Shown in pieces: positions 38,170 through 44,577 of a stretch of DNA of 64,000 nucleotides. The stretch spans positions 806,001 through 870,000 of the forward strand of contig NZ_FOVH01000002.1 of NCBI RefSeq assembly GCF_900115095.1. Reading direction: 5' to 3'. This stretch comes from Actinomadura madurae. GTDB lineage: Bacteria; Actinomycetota; Actinomycetes; Streptosporangiales; Streptosporangiaceae. Position numbers and translations under genes: made by a program. Under the pieces are notes generated by a model. It saw only the letters and a program-made list of their open reading frames with translations. It was not told where the DNA came from and did not search any database. Within the stretch, counting starts at the first letter, position 1, and each line of letters starts with the position of its first letter.

Positions 38170-40112
38170 TTCATGAACTCCTTCGAGAGAAGGCCGTAGA
38201 ACCGCATGCGTGGACGTAACCCCGGTTCCGCATGGAGGTCGTCCCGCAGCGCGTCGAAGCGAGTGCCGTCTTTCGCCCAGCCGCGCAGGGCATTCCAGGG
38301 ATCCTGTCCGCAGTATTGGGAGAGCAGGACCTGACGCCACAGCTCCCCGACGAGCGCGGGATCCTCCTCGTAATGCGCGAGGATGCGGGGTCGCCCGCCG
38401 TGCGTCAGCTGTGCGACTTTCGTCAGGCACGCGGCCACTAGCCTGCCCAGCTCCCGTGACTCCGATCGCGCCCAGCTGAGCAGATGGCTGAGCACCACAC
38501 GGGTGGAGCCGCTCGCGTACAACTCCACCACGGTGTCGCGGATGGCAGGGTTCAGGGCGTCGGGATGGCGGCGGGCGATCGACTTCAGCGCCTCCATGGC
38601 CTGTCCGGCGGCCTGCTCGCCGAGCAGTGTGCCGAGCAGCCGGACGGCGGTCGACTGCCGGGCGATTTCTTCCGGCCGTGCCTGCTGCAACCACGTTCGG
38701 AGAAGGCCCGCTACACGGTCATGCCGCTGAGGGCATTCGGCGACGACCGCCTCCAGTGCCCATGCGGCGGCCATGTGCAGCGCCTCGAAACGGCTGGCGG
38801 CCCATCCGGCGATGCAATGCTCGTAGACGAAGTCGAAATCGTAGGCGGCGAACCGCCCCACGGTCTGGGCCGCTTTCAGCCGCACCAGCGGGTCGTTGTC
38901 GCGGGCCAACCGCGACAGCCAGTCGAGCAGCGCTTGGTGCGCGACCACGTAGTCGAGCCAGAGCGCGTCCAGGACCGCGGGGGCGAACTTCGCCCGGAAC
39001 GACAGCCTCCGGTCCACCTCCTGCACGATGTGGGGCCGTTGCTCGCGGGCGTGCTGAAGCCAGTCATCGAGCATGGCCGCGAAGGGAAGCATGCCCAGCT
39101 TCGCGTCCTCCTTCTGTTTCTCGACCTCGAAAAGCCGCCCGGCGAGGTCGTAGGCCGCGCGGCAGACCTGAACCGTGGGCTGCCCGTCCAGCACGGCCCC
39201 CGCGATCACGAAGGCCCGGCGTCCAAGGTCCCGCTGGTCGTCCTCCTGATGGAGCACGGCGCGCGCCTCATGTCGCCATGGGTCCGGACGGTCGCTGCAG
39301 ACGTCCTCGACCGATCCGCCCGATCGCAGCGCGGCGGCCAGCCTGACGGCCAATTCCCTGGCGTCCCGCGGGCTGGTCGGTTCTGCTGGAATCCGGCCCA
39401 GGACCTCTGTGGGGTCGTGCGGTCCTCCGGCAAGCCGGTGGCCCAGCTGACGGGCCAGCACGTCACACGGGTCTGGCCGCTGATGGTCGGTGACGAGCTC
39501 CGACACCTCGCTCGTGTCCGAATCCTGACCCACCACGATGACCATCCGGGCATCGAGCTCCTTGAGCATGTCCCGGCACCCCAGAAGGTCCACCTCTGTG
39601 AGGCGCTTGGCCCAGCTCTGCCCGGACGCCTTGTACAGATATCCATGCCCAGGGCTGAGCTTCCCCTTGTCTAGCAGGGTGGGCGGCTCTGTCGAGCGGA
39701 TCATCCGCAGCTCATGACATCGGTGAGCCAACGCTGCCAGGGCGGTGGTCGTACGCCCCGTTCCCGGCAGTCCTTGCAGTACGGCGACGGGCTCGTTGTC
39801 GAGACGGTGGACCAGTGCTTCCTTGGACGCGGTACCGGCGAACCGCAGCCTGATGTCGTCCCAGCGTTCCGGGGGGACAGGGGCGAGCTGCCACGAGTCC
39901 TTCCCCTCGGCCATGTGGATGTGCTTGTCGCCTGTGACCTTGTCTCCGCCGAACGCGTCCCCTCCGTGGGCTGTGTTCGGTGGTCTGAACTGGTCGTTGA
40001 ACATCCGCCGGAGTTCCCGCACCTGCTCCTGGAGCCGTCTGAGCTCCGACGGGCTTCGATCCTGCTCCGGAAGGCCCTCCAGCGCCCTGGGCTCTCCCTC
40101 GTCGTCGGACAT
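38166..40112 (-). CDS. STAND-like P-loop NTPase with N-terminal amyloid-like motif and helical repeats
   Basis: This 648-residue soluble protein has, in order, a short coiled coil (about 22-40) and the motif GGDAFGGDKVTGDKHIH at 50-66. A nucleotide-binding region follows, with Walker A GLPGTGRT at 114-121 and a candidate Walker B stretch RMVIVVGQD. A long C-terminal half of HEAT-like helices (RLKAAQTVGRFAAYD, ALHMAAAWALEAVVAE, AVRLLGTLLGEQAAGQAMEALKSIA) completes it. The usual Walker A Lys is Arg. The N-terminal motif aligns residue for residue with the extreme C-terminus of the cyclase encoded 9 nt upstream. The layout (short prion-like motif, NTPase, sensor repeats) is that of NLR/STAND signalling proteins. 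The family is not one I can name; the function is inferred. Confidence 0.8.
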   Translation of the reverse strand: MSDDEGEPRALEGLPEQDRSPSELRRLQEQVRELRRMFNDQFRPPNTAHGGDAFGGDKVTGDKHIHMAEGKDSWQLAPVPPERWDDIRLRFAGTASKEALVHRLDNEPVAVLQGLPGTGRTTTALAALAHRCHELRMIRSTEPPTLLDKGKLSPGHGYLYKASGQSWAKRLTEVDLLGCRDMLKELDARMVIVVGQDSDTSEVSELVTDHQRPDPCDVLARQLGHRLAGGPHDPTEVLGRIPAEPTSPRDARELAVRLAAALRSGGSVEDVCSDRPDPWRHEARAVLHQEDDQRDLGRRAFVIAGAVLDGQPTVQVCRAAYDLAGRLFEVEKQKEDAKLGMLPFAAMLDDWLQHAREQRPHIVQEVDRRLSFRAKFAPAVLDALWLDYVVAHQALLDWLSRLARDNDPLVRLKAAQTVGRFAAYDFDFVYEHCIAGWAASRFEALHMAAAWALEAVVAECPQRHDRVAGLLRTWLQQARPEEIARQSTAVRLLGTLLGEQAAGQAMEALKSIARRHPDALNPAIRDTVVELYASGSTRVVLSHLLSWARSESRELGRLVAACLTKVAQLTHGGRPRILAHYEEDPALVGELWRQVLLSQYCGQDPWNALRGWAKDGTRFDALRDDLHAEPGLRPRMRFYGLLSKEFMK

Positions 40113-40121
40113 CGCGGCCGC

Positions 40122-40895
40122 CTAATGGATGTTCTTGTTACCAGCGACTTTGTCCCCACTGAAGGCGTCTCCCCCATACGAGACGTTCGCCGCCCGGTTC
40201 CCCGCCTTGTCTCCATGTGGGTAGGGGGGCGAAGGCGGAAGCGCGGGCCCAGGTTCGCCGCCCTCGGTCCCGTTTTCCGGGTCATAGGGACTGAGCGCGG
40301 CGATGGTCGCCAGATCGAACCGTGGAACGTACAGATAGGCGCGATAGACCTGCTTTTTCACGGCGACGCACACCGGGCGGAAGAGTGTCGGACGGGGATG
40401 TCCGGGCCCCTGGGTGATGTAGTCACGGTAGATGTCGGAGGAGACGATGATTCCCAAGTCCGCCTCGGAGAGCTCGCGCATCGCCACTCGCAGCGGGTCG
40501 GAGTCGCGCAGGCGAGCCGGTTGCACCGCGTGCTGGCCAGGCCACCCCGTCGCGCCGTCCAGATGGAGCGGACCGATGTGGACGGCCATGCGGAGCCGGA
40601 GACGGGTAAACGTCTCCTCCGCTTGCCGCCTGTTGTACGACCCCAGTGCCGCGTCCAATTCACGGACGAACACATCCATCAGCGGCCCTGTGTCAGTGCC
40701 CGCCGGCAGGACCACGTAGACGCCGTCACCTCCGTCTTGGCGTTGCCACGCACGACGGTTCAGCCGGGCCACGTCGGCGGCGTCGTCCAGTATCCGGCCG
40801 AGCGCGGCCTGCAGGGTCCGCTGCTCGGCGTCAGTACGGCTGCTGTAGTCTTCGATGTCGACCGTGAACAGAACACGGTATTCGGGAACGCCCAT
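40122..40895 (-). CDS. class III nucleotidyl-cyclase-like protein with C-terminal amyloid-like motif
   Basis: This 257-residue product starts at ATG 40895 after GGAGGAAAAG. The cyclase homology domain spans about 6-190: VLFTVDIEDYSS holds the first metal Asp (D13), DGGDGVYVVLPAG the second (D57), and RMAVHIGPL is the typical following strand. The Lys of the KxxGD motif that selects adenine is Gln53. The transition-state Asn also seems replaced (AVQPARLRD). The base specificity may therefore be unusual, or the domain may be a sensor. A Pro/Gly linker leads to the final 17 residues, GGDAFSGDKVAGNKNIH, matching the NTPase N-terminus. It sits between a cyclic-nucleotide-binding regulator and the NTPase in one operon. 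No membrane segment is seen. Confidence 0.82.
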   Translation of the reverse strand: MGVPEYRVLFTVDIEDYSSRTDAEQRTLQAALGRILDDAADVARLNRRAWQRQDGGDGVYVVLPAGTDTGPLMDVFVRELDAALGSYNRRQAEETFTRLRLRMAVHIGPLHLDGATGWPGQHAVQPARLRDSDPLRVAMRELSEADLGIIVSSDIYRDYITQGPGHPRPTLFRPVCVAVKKQVYRAYLYVPRFDLATIAALSPYDPENGTEGGEPGPALPPSPPYPHGDKAGNRAANVSYGGDAFSGDKVAGNKNIH

Positions 40896-40967
40896 CTTTT
40901 CCTCCGATGCTCCGGGTGCCCAGAGCATCGGGCCAGACCATGCACGGCAATCCGGATAAATCCGGGT

Positions 40968-41726
40968 TCAGTGCAGATCCGCGAACTCGGTGAGCCGAGC
41001 GAGATCGGTGATGACCACACGGCGGCGTCCGGCGACCGACACCAGCCCGTCCGAAGTGAGTGCGCGCAACGCCTTCTGCACCGTGTCCTCCTTGGCGCCG
41101 ACCAGGCCGCCCAACTCGGCCTGAGTCAAGGGGATGCCCAGGTCCACTCCCGCGTCGCAGGGACGCCCGTGCCGGCCGGCGAGGGCGAGCAGAACCCGAG
41201 CCAAGCACTGCCCGGCCGTGTAACCGGCGAAATCAAGGCGTCGCTGGTTGGACCAGCGGAGCCGCTCGATCGTCATCTGGTTCAGGATGAGCGCCGCGGC
41301 CGGGTGCCGTTGGAGGAAGCCGACGAACGCCTCACCTCGGATCTGGCACACAACCGCCCGGCCGCATGTGACGACGGTCGCGGACCGCACCGTCTCGCCG
41401 AGGACCGCCATTTCTCCGATCATGTCGCCGCTCACCCGGAGCGCCAGCAGCGCCTCTGTGCCGTTCTCCACCCGAGCACTCACCTTGACCAGCGCGTCGA
41501 TCAGTAACCAGACCGAGCCCGCGGGATCTCCCTGCCGCACCAGAGCACGGTGCGGCCCTAGCGAATGCAGCACGCCCAGCCTGAGCAACCTCGTCCTGTC
41601 CGGGACCGAAAGCCGACTCAGGAAGGTGCCCTTCGGCCACGTGCGAGCCTCGAACACGACAGTCTCCGGGTTTCTACGAGGCAAGGGATCGGTGGCGACC
41701 ACGACACCATCATGCGTCAACGGCAC
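40968..41726 (-). CDS. Crp/Fnr-family cyclic-nucleotide-binding transcription regulator
   Basis: The product is about 252 residues. The start is uncertain: GTG 41726 is used, GTG 41702 is also possible, and neither has a clear ribosome site. The N-terminal cNMP-binding barrel reads LVRQGDPAGSVWLLIDALVKV and then GDMIGEMAVLGETVRSATVV, the phosphate-binding cassette with the Glu, Arg and Ser/Thr expected for real cyclic-nucleotide binding. A dimer helix (NQMTIERLRWSNQRRLDFAG) follows, and then a winged helix (TQAELGGLVGAKEDTVQKALRALTSDGLVSVAGRRRVVI). It is the first gene of the operon, 72 nt upstream of the cyclase, so it probably senses that enzyme's product and regulates the operon. Confidence 0.9.
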   Translation of the reverse strand: MPLTHDGVVVATDPLPRRNPETVVFEARTWPKGTFLSRLSVPDRTRLLRLGVLHSLGPHRALVRQGDPAGSVWLLIDALVKVSARVENGTEALLALRVSGDMIGEMAVLGETVRSATVVTCGRAVVCQIRGEAFVGFLQRHPAAALILNQMTIERLRWSNQRRLDFAGYTAGQCLARVLLALAGRHGRPCDAGVDLGIPLTQAELGGLVGAKEDTVQKALRALTSDGLVSVAGRRRVVITDLARLTEFADLH

Positions 41727-41820
41727 CGGGCGGAGTAGCCGTGAAAATGAGGCCGGTGGAGGAGCCCTCCGTGCGCGGAGCCGAGCCCGAGAGAACCCGC
41801 GGCAGGCATACTCGATGTCA

Positions 41821-41837
41821 CGGAGTATAACGCTCCG
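41821..41837. promoter_or_regulatory. inverted repeat over divergent promoters at the island junction
   Basis: CGGAG (41821-41825) and CTCCG (41833-41837) flank TATAACG. On the minus strand the same bases give TATACT (41829 to 41824), a good -10 for the regulator operon with a leader of about 90 nt, although no clear -35 is seen. On the plus strand TATAAC faces the small gene. The palindrome is therefore placed to control both. The regulator responsible is unknown; the adjacent Crp-like protein is one candidate, although the site is not a classic TGTGA-N6-TCACA. Confidence 0.4.
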
Positions 41838-42085
41838 TATATGGGGGATGATCGGAGGAGCTGGACGGGGCCGGGCGGGCTTCGGGTGACGGCGGTGCGG
41901 CTGACGGGGGCGCACCGGGTGTGGGCGGAGTTCGCCGGAGTCCGGGGAACCAGCGCGTTCCTCGTGACGCGGAACGGAGCCCCCGTGGGGCGCGGCTACT
42001 ACCGGTCCGTCGACGACCTCGCCGAGATCGTCGACCTCGCCGACCTGCGCGCGGAGTGACGGCTTGCGCCGGCCGGCCCGCCGCG
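41834..42085. repeat. 252-bp direct repeat, right copy
   Basis: This is the partner of 36841-37092, 251/252 identical and in the same orientation. Identity stops abruptly at 42085, 27 nt before the ribokinase ATG. Recombination between the copies would remove exactly 4993 bp, taking the four-gene operon and one small-gene copy. Confidence 0.97.
41841..42059 (+). CDS. small conserved-looking protein, copy 2
   Basis: This 72-codon gene encodes a product identical to the copy at 36848. Its upstream region differs: one 10-bp promoter unit is missing and the -10-like TAACGT is TAACGC here, although a shifted TATAAC is present. The two copies may therefore be expressed differently. It lies 53 nt upstream of ribokinase on the same strand and could share its transcript. 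The function is unknown. Confidence 0.58.
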   Translation: MGDDRRSWTGPGGLRVTAVRLTGAHRVWAEFAGVRGTSAFLVTRNGAPVGRGYYRSVDDLAEIVDLADLRAE

Positions 42086-42112
42086 TGTAGTCGGTTACCT
42101 GTGGAAAAGCGC

Positions 42113-43006
42113 ATGTGGGACGTCGTCGTGGTGGGGTCGGTCAACGCGGACCTGGTGGTGGGCGTCGAGCGCCGGCCCGCGCCGGGGGAGACCGTGCTCG
42201 GCTCCGACCTCGCCACCCATCCGGGCGGGAAGGGCGCCAACCAGGCGGTCGCGGCGGCCCGGCTCGGCGGCCGGGCCGGGATCGTCGGGCGGGTCGGCGA
42301 CGACGGGCACGGCGCGCTGCTGCGCGCCGCCCTCGCCGCGGACGGCGTCGCCCTCGACCACCTGGTCACCACGCCGGACGCGCCGACCGGCGTCGCGCTG
42401 ATCACGGTCGGGCCGGACGGCGACAACAGCATCATCGTCTCGCCCGGCGCCAACGCCCGGCTGGGCCCCGGCGACGTCGAGGACGCCCGGGAGATGATCG
42501 CGGGGGCGGCGGTCGTGTCGTTCCAGCTGGAGGTGCCGCTGCCCGCCGTGGAGGCCGCCGCCGGCGCCGCCGCGCGCGCGGGCGGGCGGGTCGTCCTCAA
42601 CCTCTCGCCGCCCGCGCCGATCCCCGACGGGCTGCTCGCCCTCTGCGACCCCCTCGTCGTCAACGAGCACGAGGCCGCCTTCCTGCTCGGCGGGGACGGC
42701 GACCCCGCGCGCATGGCGGCCGCGCTCGCTGGCTCCGGGCCGCGCTCGGTCGTCGTCACGCTCGGCGCCGACGGCGTCGTGGTCGCCGGCGGCGGCGGCA
42801 CGACCGCCCTCCCGTCGCCGAAGGCGAAGGCCGTCGACACCACGGGCGCGGGCGACGCGTTCACCGCCGCGCTCTGCCTGCGGCTCGCCCGCGGCGACGC
42901 CCTGCCGGACGCGGCCGCCTACGCCACCCGCGCGGGGGCCGCCGCCGTCCGCCGGGCGGGGGCCCAGAGCTCCTTCCCGACGCCGGACGAGCTGCCCGGC
43001 GGGTAG
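42113..43006 (+). CDS. rbsK: ribokinase, PfkB family
   Basis: This 297-residue cytosolic kinase starts at ATG 42113 (GTG 42101 is also in frame). The N-terminal PfkB motif is [23 protein letters not shown] then [16 protein letters not shown]; the C-terminal motif is [13 protein letters not shown], with the catalytic Asp and anion hole. [13 protein letters not shown] is the typical NxxE magnesium-site region. It phosphorylates D-ribose at O5 in the family; another pentose is possible. It could in principle act on a sugar liberated by the rhamnoside locus, but it is 8 kb away and separated by the repeat-flanked segment. Its stop lies one base from the stop of the convergent PH-domain gene. Confidence 0.93.
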   Translation: MWDVVVVGSVNADLVVGVERRPAPGETVLGSDLATHPGGKGANQAVAAARLGGRAGIVGRVGDDGHGALLRAALAADGVALDHLVTTPDAPTGVALITVGPDGDNSIIVSPGANARLGPGDVEDAREMIAGAAVVSFQLEVPLPAVEAAAGAAARAGGRVVLNLSPPAPIPDGLLALCDPLVVNEHEAAFLLGGDGDPARMAAALAGSGPRSVVVTLGADGVVVAGGGGTTALPSPKAKAVDTTGAGDAFTAALCLRLARGDALPDAAAYATRAGAAAVRRAGAQSSFPTPDELPGG

Positions 43007-43007
43007 C

Positions 43008-43436
43008 TCAGCGGCCGGTGCGGGCGCGGAGCCGGTACAGCTCGTCGGCGACGTCGTGGACGTCGGCGCCGAGGTCGAACGCGCTCAGCAGGTGCAGGTC
43101 GTCCGCGGTCTCGACCTCCAGCATCCGCGTGTGCAGCAGGAGCCGGCGGCGCTCGTCGACTCGGATCGCGGTCACCTCGTCCCACCGGACGCGGCGGCGC
43201 CCCGCGTAGCCGGACGCGACGGTGAGGCCGTCGCCGTCGGCGGCCAGCCGGACCGGCGCGACCAGGTCGCGCAGCGCGAGCGCGTTCAGCCCGATCGCCG
43301 CGGCGCCCGCCAGGAACAGGAACTGCGGGTCGTGCGAGTACAGCACCACGAGCGCCGTGACGGCCGCCGCCGCGGCGCACTTCACCGCCACGTGACTAGG
43401 CGGTACACGCCACCGTCGCTCCGGACTCGCCTCCAT
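43008..43436 (-). CDS. small membrane protein with bacterial PH domain
   Basis: The product is 142 residues from ATG 43436; another in-frame ATG lies at 43448. Two adjacent hydrophobic segments ([15 protein letters not shown] and [17 protein letters not shown], about 18-55) form a membrane hairpin. A soluble domain of about 80 residues follows, with the strand pattern [30 protein letters not shown] and [12 protein letters not shown], and the ending helix [12 protein letters not shown]. That is the layout of the actinobacterial PH-domain proteins related to the mycobacterial CFP-6 antigen. The molecular role is unknown. It is divergent from the Ppx/GppA gene with a 63-bp spacer. Confidence 0.82.
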   Translation of the reverse strand: MEASPERRWRVPPSHVAVKCAAAAAVTALVVLYSHDPQFLFLAGAAAIGLNALALRDLVAPVRLAADGDGLTVASGYAGRRRVRWDEVTAIRVDERRRLLLHTRMLEVETADDLHLLSAFDLGADVHDVADELYRLRARTGR

Positions 43437-43486
43437 GCACGAGACCATAGCCGCAGCGTGACGCTGCCCGCGCCGGGGGCGTCCGA

Positions 43487-43492
43487 TAGCGT
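43487..43492 (+). promoter_or_regulatory. -10 element of a probable leaderless transcript
   Basis: TAGCGT (TAnnnT) lies 7 nt before the Ppx/GppA ATG at 43500, and there is no Shine-Dalgarno sequence. This is the geometry seen for leaderless actinobacterial genes. Confidence 0.5.
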
Positions 43493-43499
43493 CGGCACC

Positions 43500-44429
43500 A
43501 TGCGACTCGGCGTGCTGGACGTGGGCTCGAACACCGTGCATCTCCTGGTGGTGGACGCGCACCAGGGGGCACGGCCCCTCCCCGCGTTCTCCCACAAGGC
43601 GGATCTGCGGCTCGCCGCGCACCTGGAGGACGGCGACCGGCTCTCCGAGGAGGGCGAGCGCCTGCTGCGCGACTTCGTCGACGAGGCGCTGCAGATCGCG
43701 GAGGACAAGGGCGTCGAGGACATCGTCGCGTTCGCCACCTCCGCCGTCCGCGACGCCGCCAACGGGGACGAGGTGCTCGCGCGGATCCGCGACGACAAGC
43801 GGATCGACATCCGGGCGATGTCCGGCGACGAGGAGGCGCGGCTGACGTTCCTCGCCGTCCGGCGCTGGTTCGGCTGGTCGTCGGGCCGGCTGCTCGTCGT
43901 GGACATCGGCGGCGGCTCCCTGGAGATCGCGTGCGGCATCGACGAGGAGCCGGACGTGGCGTTCTCGCTGCCGCTCGGCTCGGTCCGGCTCACCCGCGAC
44001 CGGTTCACCGCCGACCCGCCGCCGCCGGATGAGGTCCGCGAGCTGCGCCGGCACATCCGGACGGAGATCGCCCGCAAGGTCGGGGACGTCGCCCGCTACG
44101 GGCCGGCGGACCACGCGGTCGCCACGTCCAAGACGTTCCGGCAGCTGGCCCGGATCGGCGGCGCCGCGCCCTCGGCGGAGGGCCCGTACCAGCGGCGGGT
44201 CCTGGCGGCCGACACCCTGACCGAGTGGACCGAGAAGCTGGCGAAGATGGCCGCCGCCGAGCGGGCCGAGCTGCCCGGCGTGTCCGAGGGCCGCGCTCCG
44301 CAGCTGCTCGCGGGGGCGATCGTCGCGGACGCCGCGATGGACCTGTTCGAGCTCGGCGAGCTGGAGGTCTGCCCCTGGGCGCTGCGTGAGGGCGTCATCC
44401 TCCGCCGGCTGGACATGATCGTCGGCTGA
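43500..44429 (+). CDS. Ppx/GppA-family phosphatase
   Basis: This 309-residue cytosolic enzyme of the ASKHA fold has [19 protein letters not shown] at the start (phosphate 1 motif), [16 protein letters not shown], and [14 protein letters not shown] (phosphate 2 motif). The length fits the short two-domain actinobacterial exopolyphosphatases, which hydrolyse polyphosphate and/or (p)ppGpp and lack the C-terminal HD-like domain of E. coli Ppx. Which substrate is used cannot be read from the sequence. Translation probably starts on a leaderless mRNA. A short hairpin lies just downstream. Confidence 0.92.
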   Translation: MRLGVLDVGSNTVHLLVVDAHQGARPLPAFSHKADLRLAAHLEDGDRLSEEGERLLRDFVDEALQIAEDKGVEDIVAFATSAVRDAANGDEVLARIRDDKRIDIRAMSGDEEARLTFLAVRRWFGWSSGRLLVVDIGGGSLEIACGIDEEPDVAFSLPLGSVRLTRDRFTADPPPPDEVRELRRHIRTEIARKVGDVARYGPADHAVATSKTFRQLARIGGAAPSAEGPYQRRVLAADTLTEWTEKLAKMAAAERAELPGVSEGRAPQLLAGAIVADAAMDLFELGELEVCPWALREGVILRRLDMIVG

Positions 44430-44440
44430 TCCGGCGGAGA

Positions 44441-44455
44441 CGGGGACGTTCCCCG
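44441..44455 (+). terminator. short GC hairpin after the Ppx/GppA gene
   Basis: CGGGGA-cgt-TCCCCG is a 6-bp stem with a 3-nt loop, 11 nt after the stop and followed by CAATAA. It is a weak terminator candidate. The rest of the 148-bp gap before the MMPL gene shows no further clear signal. Confidence 0.3.
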
Positions 44456-44577
44456 CAATAACGGCTGTCCGGAAATGGTCTGCCGTAGGCCATAACTAGA
44501 CGCGCTTTGTCTTTACCCCCCGGGCCGCGGCCACGTAGGGAGGAAACTGCGGGCGGCTCTGATCCTGGGGGTTCTTG

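Noticed and set aside
38170..38694. N-terminal extension of the fourth island gene into the NTPase gene
   Set aside because: It lies inside the NTPase coding region in another frame; the ATGA overlap at 38166-38169 gives a natural start.
41727..41915. N-terminal extension of the Crp-like regulator into the right repeat
   Set aside because: The extra residues are Arg/Pro-rich, unlike family members, and include antisense of the small gene.
36841..42085. The repeat-flanked segment as an insertion sequence or integrative element
   Set aside because: There is no transposase, integrase, terminal inverted repeat or tRNA attachment site; only the long direct repeats are supported.
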